Shown here piece by piece: positions 1 through 12,300 of a stretch of DNA of 64,000 nt; within the stretch, counting starts at the first letter, position 1; each line of letters begins with the position of its first letter. A program made the translations under genes and the position numbers. The notes under the pieces are model-generated. The model had not been told where the DNA came from, searched no databases, and saw only the letters and a program-made list of their open reading frames with translations. Source of the stretch: Actinostola sp. cb2023 (taxonomy: Eukaryota > Cnidaria > Anthozoa > Actiniaria > Actinostolidae); NCBI GenBank assembly GCA_033675265.1, contig JAUJYZ010000403.1, forward strand, positions 1 through 64,000, given 5' to 3'.

Positions 1-230
1 CCTAAAACGTTATACATGGCACTATTCAAAACAGCTAAAATATAAGGTCGTATCATAAATCAACACTCCCCTCCCTAAATACTTTCCACCCCACCCCTCG
101 AGGAGACGATGTAACCCTAAAACGTGATAAATGGCACTATATTCAAACCATCTAAAATATCAAGTCCATTAGGATCATAAAACCCACCTCCCCTCCACTC
201 AATACTTTCCACACCCACTGGGCACCCCTC
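1..230. repeat. Imperfect tandem repeat, period about 114 bases
   Basis: The segment beginning CCTAAAACGTTATACATGGC at position 1 recurs in altered form at about position 115. Both copies run through a similar 'ctaaaatat' stretch and a C-rich 'cccctcc..aatactttcc' stretch. About two copies are visible and the array may start before the window. No coding potential is seen. Confidence 0.6.
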
Positions 231-3200
231 TGAAAGATACTCTTTTACCTAACACGAATGTTCCGCTGGGCATGCCGGCAATGTGCAAATGAGAAGAATC
301 GTGACATTACATGAGATCCAGCAAGTATATGCAATAGCGATTAATGCATGGAGTCAGTGTTCAAAGGTATGGATGCACACGTTGATGTTCAGGCACACCA
401 GGGGGATGTAGATCGAGCGAAAGTAAACACTCCAAGAGGCGACAGGATATCATCTAGAGCCGACGACAACGTGGCAGAGTTGAGCGTGTATTCCCCTACG
501 AAGGGTGGCCAACTCTTAAGCTCTTTTTCTTGGAGATGGCGCTTGGCAGCTCTTGCAAAGCAAAATCTCATCAAACCTACCAGCTACTACTTGACATAGT
601 GTAACGTAAAAACACATTGGGAATATCCAGTTCCATTCACCAGAATATGGATGCCAGATGTAAAGATGTAGCTACGTGGTTTGTCCATTTCGAGTTTCCA
701 AAGAATATTTCTCGAGAACTTCTACGGACAGCTTCGTCAGGAGCATAGAATGCGGTCATAACGATGATGATATTCATTGCAAGACAGTTCCATCCAACAA
801 TCACGATAGTTTTAACAGACTTTTGTGTTTGGTGATATGTTCTTAGCCCTCACTAAAACGATCGCTTTGACAAACTTGTCAAATCTCGTCAATGGACTGC
901 GCCTTTCTGGGACTTGATGTGGTCAGCAGACATATGATTTTGTTGACATGCGCAAAGAAGACCAACCAACAAAAAAACGATGCGACGGAGAACCTCCATA
1001 AACCCAGGTGCAATTAATGTGCATCTTATTTCGTAGATCACAAAAGCCCAAAGTATTGCCGCAACGAACGTGCAAAAGCAAAGTCCGTAATTTGGGCAAT
1101 GCTTTCGTCGAGCGCAGTTGCGTTTCGAGTCTGTGGCTTCGACCATCACGCTCGTCATTTCTCGGCGTGTCAGACTCTACGGGAATTGGGACTCTGTTTT
1201 GGAACACATCACACCTATAGAGTAGCCCAAAGCACCCTCATTGACATGGATCAGTGGATTCAGAGTAGCTCTTAGTTTATCAGTGTTACAAAGTTCTTCT
1301 TCATGGGTTATCACCGCTGACAGCATTCTCGTTTTTAACGCCGTCGCTGATTGTATCGCTGAACGAACAATAAAATATAATTAGTCTAAGGGTAACCTAG
1401 AAACACATTGTGATTGGGTGACATAATGTGACAGACATGACGGACTAGCAGACAGACAGACAGACAGTGAGTACGCAACAGTCATCAATCAATCAGTAAA
1501 TCAGGTCAGCCCATCAATCAGTCAGTCAGATATGCAGCATTCAGTCCAATCAGTCGCTAGGACTTTATGGAAGCCTAGAGCTCGGATCTCATTGACAAAT
1601 CCATTGATCTGACATGGTGTTGAAAACCATATGAAAGGTTTGTGGAAGGACTCAATTCGCGGCATGCTCGGTACACTTGAAAAAGTGACGGTAACCTGTC
1701 GAAACGAATCCACGATGATAGGGGTGTAGGGAACAAGGCAATACCCAATTCGGCTCTGACCTTCAACATCGTTAGAACCACACGGTGAATTTGTGGCGTG
1801 GCAAAAGAGTACCAAAAAAAAAAAAAAATTATATGGCTGTATTTTAGAATAAGAACATTAAAGGAAATCAAATAAAGTAATTATTACTCGGGCCCAGGCC
1901 GCAGGCCGCCCGAGTTAGAAATGCGGATTTCGGTAGTGTAGTAGTAGAGTTTGTTCGGCTCCAAAATGACGAGTATGCGACCGTATTTAATCGTATCCGG
2001 AGTTTTCAGATTACTCAGCACTCGAGTAAGAAACGCCTCGATCTGCAATATTAAAAATATCCTAAGCACAGAGAAAAAATCCAGTTTTTATCTAAGCTTA
2101 TATGGTATCTCGAAGTGTCTTTCAAATCGAAGCTCAAAATTTACACGAAGAGTGATGGCCCGGATTGATGGTTATTAAAGAACATATGTCGATCGTAAAT
2201 CTAATATTCTTTAGGCTAGCAACTGAAAGGCGGTGCCAATCGAGGTGCCGTACGAAGGCGAAAGATTCAAAAGAATACATTTGAACGGACGAGAGACACA
2301 ACAATAACCAGAGAAGATGAAGAGTGATAGATTCAAATAATTAACTGATATGTAAAGTAGACACGAGTAAATATAAAACCCGTAGGAAGAACTGTTCGCG
2401 ATCCTTCTGCTGTAAAACACATGCTTTTTAATAAAGACTTCAGATACTGCGCTTCTTTCACTTGTTGTATCTTCTTTACCAAGTGCCTTTTAAAGCGTAC
2501 TCTATTCCCTAATGAAACCCTTCGGAAGGATTCCACTGAAACTGAATCGACAATTTGACATCGACAACCAACTTGCCCAGCTAACTTGCGCATGCGCTCT
2601 AAAACCGGAAGAACAAGAAATCCTGTTCCCAAAAAACTGGATTATGCCAGAGCCTACGGTTCTCGTCGCTGGCCGAAGTAACGCATGGCTCTGGGGACGA
2701 GATTGGTTCAGTTTTTTGTTTGGAACAAAAGGAGGAAGTAAAATGCGCATGACAGTCGACTGAGCCTGGCTGTATAACTCGTTACACAGCGGTTTTACTC
2801 GTAACAAACCAAAAATGGCGGACGTATGGAGGTTTTTTTTGTAATTTTGTACAAATCGAGCTATTTCGCTCCATTTTAGAGGGATCGTGGCCTTATTCAA
2901 AGAATCGGGACATACTGAGGAAAATTCACCACTCTCTCACTCTGTCGGTAATCATTGTTTTGAAGAAGTTTCAAGGTTCTTTTTGTGAAAGTTCAAGAGT
3001 TAATGAATGTTGAAGTTGGCAAGTTATCACTGTCAGGAAATGTTGCTGATGACAAGGGTTCTTCCACGGCGATCAGTTAATCAGATTCTATTAAAACACT
3101 CACCATTATTCACAGAGTGTTTAGGGGTCTATATTTCGTCAGGGAATGCGACTTGTGGGAAGGCTCACTGATATTTGTAATTACTTGGTCGATAATAGCA

Positions 3201-4549
3201 CATCCCTGACGTTGACTCTCTCTCTGATGGATGTCTTTAACCAGCAATATCGTTTACATGGCAACCAAACGCCATTAGCTTCAGTTCTACTGTGACGAAC
3301 CATATCTAATCAAAGAAAATATCAACTTCAAAGATTATTCCTTGATTGCTCGAAGTACAAGTGGAAAGCAATCTATCTCATGGAAATGGTGAAGCAGCTT
3401 ATCAATGGTGTGTGTGTGCTGAAAGTACAGAGAAGAACTTGAGAGAAGAGAAAGCTCCTCCTTCATATCTGTACTTTGTCTGAGTTCTACTCTACATGAT
3501 AAGCACAAAGTCACAGATATGCCGTGTGTATTAACTTTCATGATCAAAGACTGGAAGTCAATTCTTCATTCCACTACGTCCCTTTATGGAAGGACATATG
3601 TTGACAGCTACATGCACACCTCATCTGCACGAACAAAAGACTTTGCAGAATACAGAAACACTGGTACCTCGCCATTACCTCACCTGAGTATCAGCTGCAA
3701 GAAATTCATATGAAGATCAGCTTAGAAGTTCATCAGAAATTATGTCCAAACTGCATTGAATTATCAAGCAAAGATGAACAAAATTTCTATCACTTCTTCG
3801 CTCTTGTTATCGGCACTTTCTCAAGTGGCAGGCAAAGTTTCAAAGTAGTAATATTGTTCAAGGAAAACTATATTGTGAAAAATGGAGTGATTCGGTAGAC
3901 AGCGGAAACGAGCCATGTCTCAGAAACATCAACAATTCACAAAACCTTGCTGAGAATCATCCCAGTGTTCGCGCTCATGTTTTTACAAGTCAAAAAATTG
4001 TCCTCAGAGAAGTTTGGGAAAGGAATTCTAGCATGGCTACTGTCTTCTTGTATCCGGGCCAATCTTGTATGACCAGCGTCGGACAAATTACCAAAAGAAA
4101 AGCACAGATTACATGTATCAGACGTTTCTGTCTATGCTTTCTCTTCATTCTCTGCTGCAGCCATTACTAGGTTGTATCAGCTTTGGTGCTTTGGATAGCC
4201 ATTCCTTATATAATGGTTTTGATGGTTTTGGAGGAGACGTGATATCATTAATAGAGAGGGCGAAATAAACCCGTTCAAATGTGGCTAAATCTCATACACG
4301 TCTGGTATATTTTGTCAAGTCTCCTGTTGATTATCAGAGCATCGCTAATTATGTCTTGAATGATTTCCAAGAATACTAAAGATGGTAAGCCATTATAAAA
4401 AGATAAAGCAGGACAATAATATTATTCACATTTGAAGACTGTTTTAAAGTTTTTATTGAAGTGGTCTCAATTTACATGTTGCTGAAAAAACACTCAAGAC
4501 AGTGTGACAAGACTGAAGGGGAAGCTTACATGTATGTGATATATACTTT
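231..4549. other. No supported gene; non-coding or decayed sequence
   Basis: Only short frames lie on both strands, with no recognisable domain and no convincing exon series. The interval holds short CAGA/CAAT-type runs near 1440-1530, a GC-rich hairpin at 1885-1914 listed separately, and a stretch at 3300-4270 whose broken frames could be an old processed pseudogene, although I recognise no family. Confidence 0.5.
1885..1914. repeat. GC-rich hairpin, related to one at 24417-24450
   Basis: ACTCGGGCCCAGGCC and GGCCGCCCGAGT form an inverted repeat around a short loop. A closely related hairpin, built on ACTCGTGCCCCCGGCC and GGCCTGGGCACGAGT, lies at 24417-24450 just upstream of the OTU gene. 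Two related hairpins 22 kb apart suggest the structured end of a dispersed element. No target-site duplication could be identified. Confidence 0.45.
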
Positions 4550-5041
4550 GTAGTTTAAAAATGATCCCTTGGTTCAATTGTAATTAATTAAAACTGGTTC
4601 AATTTAAATTGAACTGGTTTAATTTCGAATTTTAGGGGGGGGGGGGGGGTGGGAGTCCTAAAAGAACTAAATAATGTTCACCTCCTCCCTTCACACTCCC
4701 TTCCTTCACTCCCTTCACTCTCTATCTTCTCCCCTCTCATCTACCTAACTGTCTGTTGTCTAACTATCTAGAACTAATAATCTAATTAGCATTTTTGTTT
4801 TTTTCAAATAAATATCCTACCTGACTGGGTACTGAAACCTCCTTACTCTTTGGGCTAACCCTCAAACCGAACCCCAAGGTACTTGATTACTATATAGTCT
4901 TCCCCAATACTACGCCCTAAGCCTAACCTCAAGGTACTTAAAATACTATAATGTCTTCCCATAATACGTACAGCGATATCTATAATTATACTAGAACCGG
5001 TATTCAATTTACAATTGAACCCATAATCATTTTAAAACTAC
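4550..5041. mobile_element. Foldback (MITE-like) element with imperfect terminal inverted repeats
   Basis: The left end (gtagtttaaaaatgatc, followed by ggttcaattgtaa) is matched in inverted orientation by the right end (ttacaattgaac, followed by atcattttaaaactac), giving arms of roughly 35 bases about 490 bases apart. A G-run near 4634 and a decayed pyrimidine-rich body lie inside. No coding frame is present, so it is non-autonomous. Confidence 0.6.
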
Positions 5042-5526
5042 AACATATAAAAATTAATGTACATTATATAAATAAATAAGTTATAATGATCAGACACTCT
5101 GTTCTTTTTATTACAGATTCCTCATCAGGATTTATCTTCAAGGTTAGATAAACTACATGGTGCATAAATCTGTTAGGTGAACACTGCAACAGTAAACTTG
5201 GTAAGTGAAGGAATCATGAGACCAAACACTGTGAGATACTGTTGGAGATGTTTGCTGATCAAGATGACGAGATGATAGAAATGATGCTTCTTCTGTTGAA
5301 GCTACACACAGACATTATATCAGGTAAGCTCTGCCTTTACCATGTGATGCTATAAGGCCTAGTTCAGACGTGCTAATCATGAGCCATTCTCATTTCAAAT
5401 AATAGATAACTAGACGCTCATGGAGCGTTCACACTCAGTGGATGGCTGAGATGATACAGCTGAAACGGGCTGTGACTAGCCAAGGGCCGAGTGACCAAAA
5501 ATAGAGAACTAGATGCACTATATTAT
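5042..5526. other. No gene seen
   Basis: No frame, domain or splice-bounded exon is recognised. The text is AT-rich, with a TTCAGACG/TTCACACT-type motif near 5362 and 5427 that resembles the end of the neighbouring foldback element. Confidence 0.4.
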
Positions 5527-5855
5527 GCCTGGTTCACACTAGCGTCGCAGGTCCGAAAGTGGCAGAAGCGGAATCGGAATCATAAGAGGAGCTTATGACC
5601 AGTGTGAACTCAATAATCGGAGTTGGAATCAGAATTCCAATAAGCCAGTTCGGAGTTTAAGAATAAGGTTCAGTGCGCATGCGATTTTATCACCCGATTA
5701 TATCACCTTCTTTTGTTTAATGTTTGTGTTATTTTTAAATAACAAAATCTGAGGTGATAAATTCGGGATGATAAAAATCGCATGCCACACTGAACCTTAT
5801 TCTTAAACTCTGAACTGGCTTATTCCGACGCGTACGACGCTAGTGTGAAACAGGC
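5527..5855. mobile_element. Foldback element with nested inverted repeats
   Basis: The outer ends GCCTGGTTCACACTAGCGTCG and CGACGCTAGTGTGAAACAGGC are near-perfect inverted repeats. Inside them, 5641-5709 (taagccagttcggagttt...) pairs with 5745-5821 (...aaactctgaactggctta). The element is non-coding and about 330 bases long, consistent with a MITE or foldback DNA transposon. An 8-base target duplication was looked for and not found. Confidence 0.7.
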
Positions 5856-6929
5856 GTTAGTGCATGTGAACTCAGGCCTCTTGATAAATGAAGCTCAGCC
5901 TAATGTGAACAATTTAAAACATAATTTCTCGCAGCGTGACTAAAACAGTGTTTGGGTTACTCATTGCGTGACTCTGTACTGAGCAGGGCACTCAATGGCC
6001 CAGCTCAGAAATTATATAAACGGCTGGCTAATGATTATTGTGTACTGTCTTCGAAGTGTGCGAAGTGTTTACTTCTCCTTGCAATCTCGGTCTGTCTTGA
6101 AGCCTGAGAGTGAAACTTAGTCAATAAATACGAGGGATTCAAACAAGATTTGTGAAGGTAAAGCGTGCATAGATTTATGGTTCTTTTTTTATCGCCAACG
6201 ACTGCAAAGTGTCGTTGAGGAATGGATTAGTTTTCTTATTAGACTTAATGATGTTTACATTCCATCTTTGAACTGCATCTCAGTTGTTTGACTGATTTGA
6301 TTCATTGAAAATTTGTCGCTTGGGTTCATAGTGATCTGAAAACATGATGAGATTGAGATGACACTCAATATATGTGATCAGCTGAATACAACATGATAAG
6401 ATTCTATCACTCGAGCTATCCCACCCATGCATCACGGATTATAAGCTGTGACGTTAAACATTGCTAATAATAAACAGTTTCTGGACCAAAAACTTTATTC
6501 ATTTAATACTGATTCTATTGTATTCAAAATCATACAAGTGTATTTTATCCTACGCTTCTACATTGTTGCATATAAAGCAGCCCATTACCGACATTTAATA
6601 CCATGAATGATACGATGTAAGTTACGTGAAACTAAAAAAGTCTGCAAAATAGCTTTATTACCTTTTTTACTAATTGTTCAGCATACCGATGAGAGGTAGT
6701 ATTATAGTTTTCTGCAACATATAACAAATATACTTCTTCTTATAAACACCATATAATAAGAATCTACAATAGGATGAGTCGTCTAAAGGCCGCCGTTACC
6801 GTCCCCCAACAAGAAAGTCTCCTGAACATCTCCATCCCCTCTTGTTACCTTCGCCATCTTGGATCAGATACTCGCAAAGAACTATGGGATTTCATTAGTG
6901 TCCAGTCTCTATGCGCAGCTGGTAAATAA
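5856..6929. other. Upstream region of the ATG10-like gene
   Basis: No gene is recognised. An open stretch from an ATG at 6774 ends in TAA at 6927, immediately before the ATG at 6930. It also contains a GCCATCTTGG motif near 6850, a common core-promoter (YY1-type) element in animals, so this stretch is more likely 5' UTR and promoter than coding. Confidence 0.35.
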
Positions 6930-9143
6930 ATGTGGACAGAAGGAAGACTGTCTTGTGTTGAGTTTAATAACGTGTTAGAGGACTTTGTAGAGCGGTCAAG
7001 AACTCTTGGTGATGACTGGGAAGTAAGGTTAGGTCCGGAGTGTCTTCAGGTAAAGTTAGACAACTTAAAAAGGTGTGCTACTATAGTTTCTCATGTCTCT
7101 GTTTTACATGTAGCATTGCGCGCAGCTCAGCTAGGCCAGGGCAGCTCCAGTGAAGAGGTGTAGCTGAAATATAATAGTTTATTATGTCTAGTAGGCTTAA
7201 CTAGTATTAGCTACTGACTAGTATAGCATGCACTGTACTCCACTGGAAACCAGCGTCAGCTGAATGGATTTTGTGTCTAATAAAGAGTGAAACCCCCGGT
7301 CAATACAAACCCCCAAGGTCCCCACCCCCTGGGCATAAGCAGGGCATTCACTTTTTTACTCAAATGAAAGACAGTGAAGTCCCTGGGGCAGAAATGAATG
7401 GTGAAATCCCCTGCCAGTAATCATTTGTTCTGTAGATATATATATTTAAAGTGAGTCACGAATCCCCGCCTAGCTATTCCACTCTCTGGAAAGGCGAAGG
7501 GATGAAAGGAAGTGTATTCCCAGCCTACCGGGGAACGAATAGGTCAGTGAATTTAAGTGAAAGTCCCGCTTTCCCCTGTTAATGCCCGAGGGGAAGGGGA
7601 ACAGGGGGTTCTTACTTGACTAGGTGTCTGACTGAATTCGCTTTAAATCACACAGAGGCCATCTTTCTTTGTAACTGTTCAGCATGAAACGAGGTCACGC
7701 GTTTGTAAACTATCAGTGGAAACAATGAATTTACCACGTGTGACCTCATTTTCATGCCAAATGGCCTCTGTGTGAGTAAAACGAATGTAACAAGTACTTC
7801 AGTGGCTGTGCCCATGTTCCATGTGTATTATTAATCTTTTTAATGATATCTCTGATATTGTAGCTCGATCCAACTCAACCTGTGAAGTATCTGGCCTAAA
7901 TGCAGTATTTCAGGAGGTTATAAATAAGAATGCTGACCTTTGTAATGCTACATGCATCGGGAATGATGAGCTGTCAATCATTGAGGATGATGTGAGTGTC
8001 ATGACAATAGGTTTTGCTATATACATGTAGGCAACACTATGCTAATAATGTTTAGAGTTCATTCTTGGCGGAAGGAAGAGCTATGCATCTGTAACATGAG
8101 AGAAGGGTAAAATATGAAAGTTGCCATGACATCAAGACCGGCATGTTTCAAAACCTAAAATTGTTGAATTCCTAATTTTTTACAAACCCAAGAATCTGAT
8201 ATACCCTCTTTTGAAAGTGTCCCAAGACAAACAGTATTATTTTTATGGGCTCAGAGAGAGTATTATAACAATCACATATATATCTAATGTAAATATTTGA
8301 ATTCTTGCTCAGGATTGTGAAATAAGCTGTGATGACTTCCCTAAACATTATGCCAAGTATGAATATCCATGTCGTATACAGTCCAAGCTACAGTGTACCA
8401 GTCTTGTATTTCACAGCATGCACACAAGGTACTACATAACATGTTATGAACCACACAGATGCTTTTGTTATGTGTCGCAGCAAGTGTTGAGTGATGGCAC
8501 TAAACATGGCTGTATATAGTATGTGCAGCCATTCTATTTTGGTTTTGATTTAATTACTTTGTGGATTTTATTTGGTTAAACATATGGCCGCTATGTTGAA
8601 ACAAATTATTTTGTTAACTTTTTCAAGACGGTTGTCCACTCAGCTTGGATGATGTTTGGGTCAGCAATACCTTCGCTGTATCAGCAACGTGTTCAGCCAA
8701 GAAAAATGGACATTTTTAACTCAACAGGTTCGTAACAAGCATTGCTTTGTAGGCAACACCTGTAAAGACAGGCTAATAATATGTATGGACTGTATGATAT
8801 TCCATGGGGTCCAGGAAAAAGTTTATTCACAAGGTTTTTTGAGTTTTTTCTCTCATATGCAGCTGGTTTGATATATATGATAACGTCATGAACGGGACGT
8901 GCCTCAGTTGGAGTCATGGGGAATCCCCACACGACCCCCAGTTTTCCCAAAGGCAACTGTTTTTGGTAGCCTGACGGCACGGGTCAACCGCTGACCGCTA
9001 GTGTTTTGGACACTAGGTTTCTATGCAGGTGCTAAGTGTGCAATGTTACTGTCATTGCAGGAACACCCATTTCTTGGGAAGCCCATTTTTTTCAACTTCA
9101 TCCATGCCACACTGCAGACATGATGAAAAACATTTCAGCATAG
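6930..9143 (+). CDS. ATG10: ATG10-like E2 enzyme of autophagy, multi-exon, frame-disrupted and 3' incomplete
   Basis: ATG10 is the E2-like enzyme that transfers ATG12 to ATG5 during autophagosome formation. Exons seen: 6930-7049 (start after an in-frame TAA; acidic/aromatic GDDWEVR motif; CAG|GTAAAG donor), 7864-7991, 8313-8428, 8628-8727 and 9061-9143, each bounded by AG and GT. Diagnostic pieces in order are KYEY then HVVYSPSYSVPVLYF (8313-8428), DGCPLSLDDVW and LTQQ (8628-8727), and EHPFLGKP then QLHPCHTADMM (9061-9143). The Cys of HPC is the expected catalytic residue. The pieces lie in different frames within exons: an extra C near 8370, at least two shifts in 8650-8700 and one in the T-run near 9085. 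The exon that should follow 7049 and the C-terminal exon are not found. The gene stops just before the error-rich block at 9350, so sequencing or assembly error is as likely as pseudogenisation. Confidence 0.78.
7649..7774. repeat. Foldback repeat inside an ATG10 intron
   Basis: CACACAGAGGCCAT at the left end and ATGGCCTCTGTGTG at the right are perfect inverted repeats. A second pair (gcatgaaacgaggtcac and gtgacctcattttcatg) lies inside them. It is non-coding, about 126 bases, and MITE-like. Confidence 0.65.
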
Positions 9144-9349
9144 GTAATTGGTCAAAACCTTCGTCTGCAACTAGCCTTAGTTTGAATAATATTTTTTTAC
9201 CGTGAATAAATAACATTTTGTTTGTCTGTCTGTCTGCCATTTCAGAACTCATGCACTGAAACATTTTATCAAAACTAGGCTACTAGCTTCTCCTGTCCCT
9301 CTTGGATCGCTTTGAATGACCTAAAAATCGCTGTTACTATTAAAGGCCT

Positions 9350-12300
9350 TTTTCTAATTCTTCTTTAGTAATTCGTGAGGGCTGGTCATCATATTCTGAA
9401 GGCCTATCAACTTCAATGGGAGTCCAGATATAATCCGAACATTCCTCAACCTCCATCTCTTCTACTTCTAGAATATCTTCCACTCTCCCTTGTTCACATT
9501 CTGCAGTATTCTGGTTCAAATCGGTTTGAGTACCTACAAGCAAGTATGGGAAATAATTAAAAAGTCGCATTGTCAACAAAAACAGACTACATGATGTACA
9601 TATGACTTCAAGAACTAATATAAGATAAACTTATATTTTACCTTTAGACACAAATTTGTAGTATTTTTTATTGTTCTCTTCTTGCAACTGCTCTTTCTTT
9701 TTTTCCAGTCTATCATATACCCTTTGACCTTTGTTTGTAGGTTGTTGACTTTTTCTTTTTCAGATATTTATTCTCTTCTTTTAAACTCTGACAATTTAAA
9801 CATGTTTTTCTAATTTCTTCTGGATCCTAAAGTTTTAGAAAGGGAGAAAAACGATTTATAACTCAACGTCACGTATTCTTATTACTATCCTAAAACGAGT
9901 GTTCTAATTAGTTACTTCTTGGATGTTAGAAGGCTCTGGAAGAGGCAGCTCACATTCTTGATTTGAGAATGAGGACGTATACATGTACTTGGAAGTTCAC
10001 CTGATTCTTGATTTGAGAATGAGGACGTACTTGGAATTACATCTTCGATATCTAGATCTTCAATCAAATTATGTTCTTCATCTATGGATTTTGTCGTGTG
10101 GGATGTCAATACGGTTTTGATCACCTAGAAAAGCCCAAATAATTAGGCATTTTTGGCGAACGTGTGGTTTGTTGATCATGTCAATGTGTGGAAAGTCTCG
10201 TGCATATAATTACTGAACTAAAATTAATCACTCTATACACACATTTAGTGTTTTTTTAGCTTGGGAATTTATTCACTATCCGCCGACAAGTGTGAAACGC
10301 CAGGAGTTAATTTATTGTAATAGAAACATACCATAAAAAATCATGTATTTGTCAGTATATTCTCTGGCTGAGAATGTATTATTTACAAGTGAACAGGAGG
10401 AAGTTAATGGGTTACGGAACGAACTAACGAACTACGTTTAAATCACATTGGTAAGACAGACATAAAATCTGGGAAACATAATAAACACGACTCACCCTGA
10501 CGGCGACTTCTAGCGCTTGTAGGCACTTCAGTGGTTTGCGTGCCATTTTGCCATACAGATGGAAGAGATCCTGATTGAAGCCGTCTTGTAGAACCTTTCA
10601 CGTGTAGTGATCGTACGAAGCAAGCTTCACTAAAATGATCGGAACAAATCACAAATCTTCCACACTAGGGCGGAATCCTTTCCTGTGCATACACACAAAC
10701 TCTCTCCACTTCGCATGGCGAGTCTGCGATATCAGTGGGAGCATCAATGGCTGCGAATCAAAGGTAAAAAAGTGGTACTTCCCGACGGAATTTTTCAATA
10801 ATTTAATAGGGACATTGTTGAGTATTTGATGTTGTAAATACGGATTAAATGATTCTATTTTTAACGGATTTTCGTCCAAGTAGTCACTTTAATCAGATTA
10901 TTGTTCCGGATTCCCAAGTGCAAATGCTAAACAAATGCTTTTCAATTCTGTATACTGCAATGTTAACGAACTTCATCAAAACAGCTAAAAGTTTTTTTTG
11001 TCCATCAAGTCTTTATCAGTGTTAGCTAAGTATAGTATACAGTGTAAGTGTAAAGTGTCTAAGCAAGCCAAATATCTTGGGTTCGATTCCCCGTTGTTGT
11101 ATTTTTTCAAATATTTTTTTTCTTCATAGAAAGCATTTTTGTTTATCACCCATAACATGGGTATTTCAGATTCATTGTAAGTTATTAAGATGTGGAGTGA
11201 TTTTCAGTTCAAATTTCCGCTGATGAGCCTTCCCGGCGAAACGTCTGATACGCGTTTGTCGTCCTAGTCCCTTTGCCTGACTAAGTACATACTTTCAGTC
11301 CATAGTTAATTTATTGAAATGCACGAATAATATGTCTCTGTGTTATTTACATGCTTCCCTTCTCCGTTGGTATTGTCCCATGAAGGGTAAAAACATGCTG
11401 TGTTGTCGCAGTTTCATTAGAGCATCTGGTGACACATGCTGCGGGTCAATAACGCCGGTATGTTGTTAGGCCTTTGGAAAAAAGCAACTTGCTCAATTCT
11501 GCAATCCAGCGATTGACTGTTAGAGTCGTTAGTTGCTCCATGTGACCATATAGGATAGCGCCCAATATTGATCTTGCGCGGTTGATTTCTGGGAGCACTC
11601 CACAGGTGGCGATGGTACACTCACAGGATGTTGGTATGGCATTTTAAGATGCACGTGCGGAGCGTCAACGTAAAGTTGATAGAATTGAGCCTTATTTGAA
11701 GCACGCTCGGTTAAGATGGCAACGCAGATTCTTGTGTATGTCCAGGGCTGGCGTCCAGATTTGACTGAAGTTGGTGGCCTCGCCACATACTTAATGCAGT
11801 GATAGCTTCCCTCTCCTACCGACGACTCTTGAACGCCGCAACCAGGCCCATAAAAAAGGTGAAGGTTTTTTTTTCATTATTTGGCAGGGAAAATTGTTAA
11901 CCAGGGGCGGGCGTGTACAGGAAAAAGCCGAAAGGCTTTTACAATGGACGGAGATTTCCACCCAAATGCGCTGACATACAGTTTTCTGTAGCTTTGTCCT
12001 TCTTTCCTTTTGTTTTTCCCAAACTTTGATATGGAACCAAGGAAAACCCAGTACGAATATTCGGTCAAATTGTTGGGTTCCTGTTATTGTGGCTTTTTGG
12101 GAATCTCTCCCTTATTCAAAAAAAGTAGTGTTAAGAAAACGAAGGACGGAAGGCTTGGTCTTGGCTGCAAAAAAAATTATTCATTCTTGATTGAAACTTT
12201 CGAATAAACGAAATTTCTTCCTGTATGGTTTGGGTCTCTTCAAAACTCCCTCGGGTTAAGAAGCACTTCAAGGCTGGTTTTTAAAAAAAAAATTCCTCAA

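Noticed and set aside
6774..6926. Open stretch MSRLKAAVTV... whose GTAAAT donor is in phase with the 7864 exon
   Set aside because: Phase fit is a one-in-three chance; the ATG at 6930 opens a frame with the expected ATG10 N-terminal pattern, so this is more likely 5' UTR.
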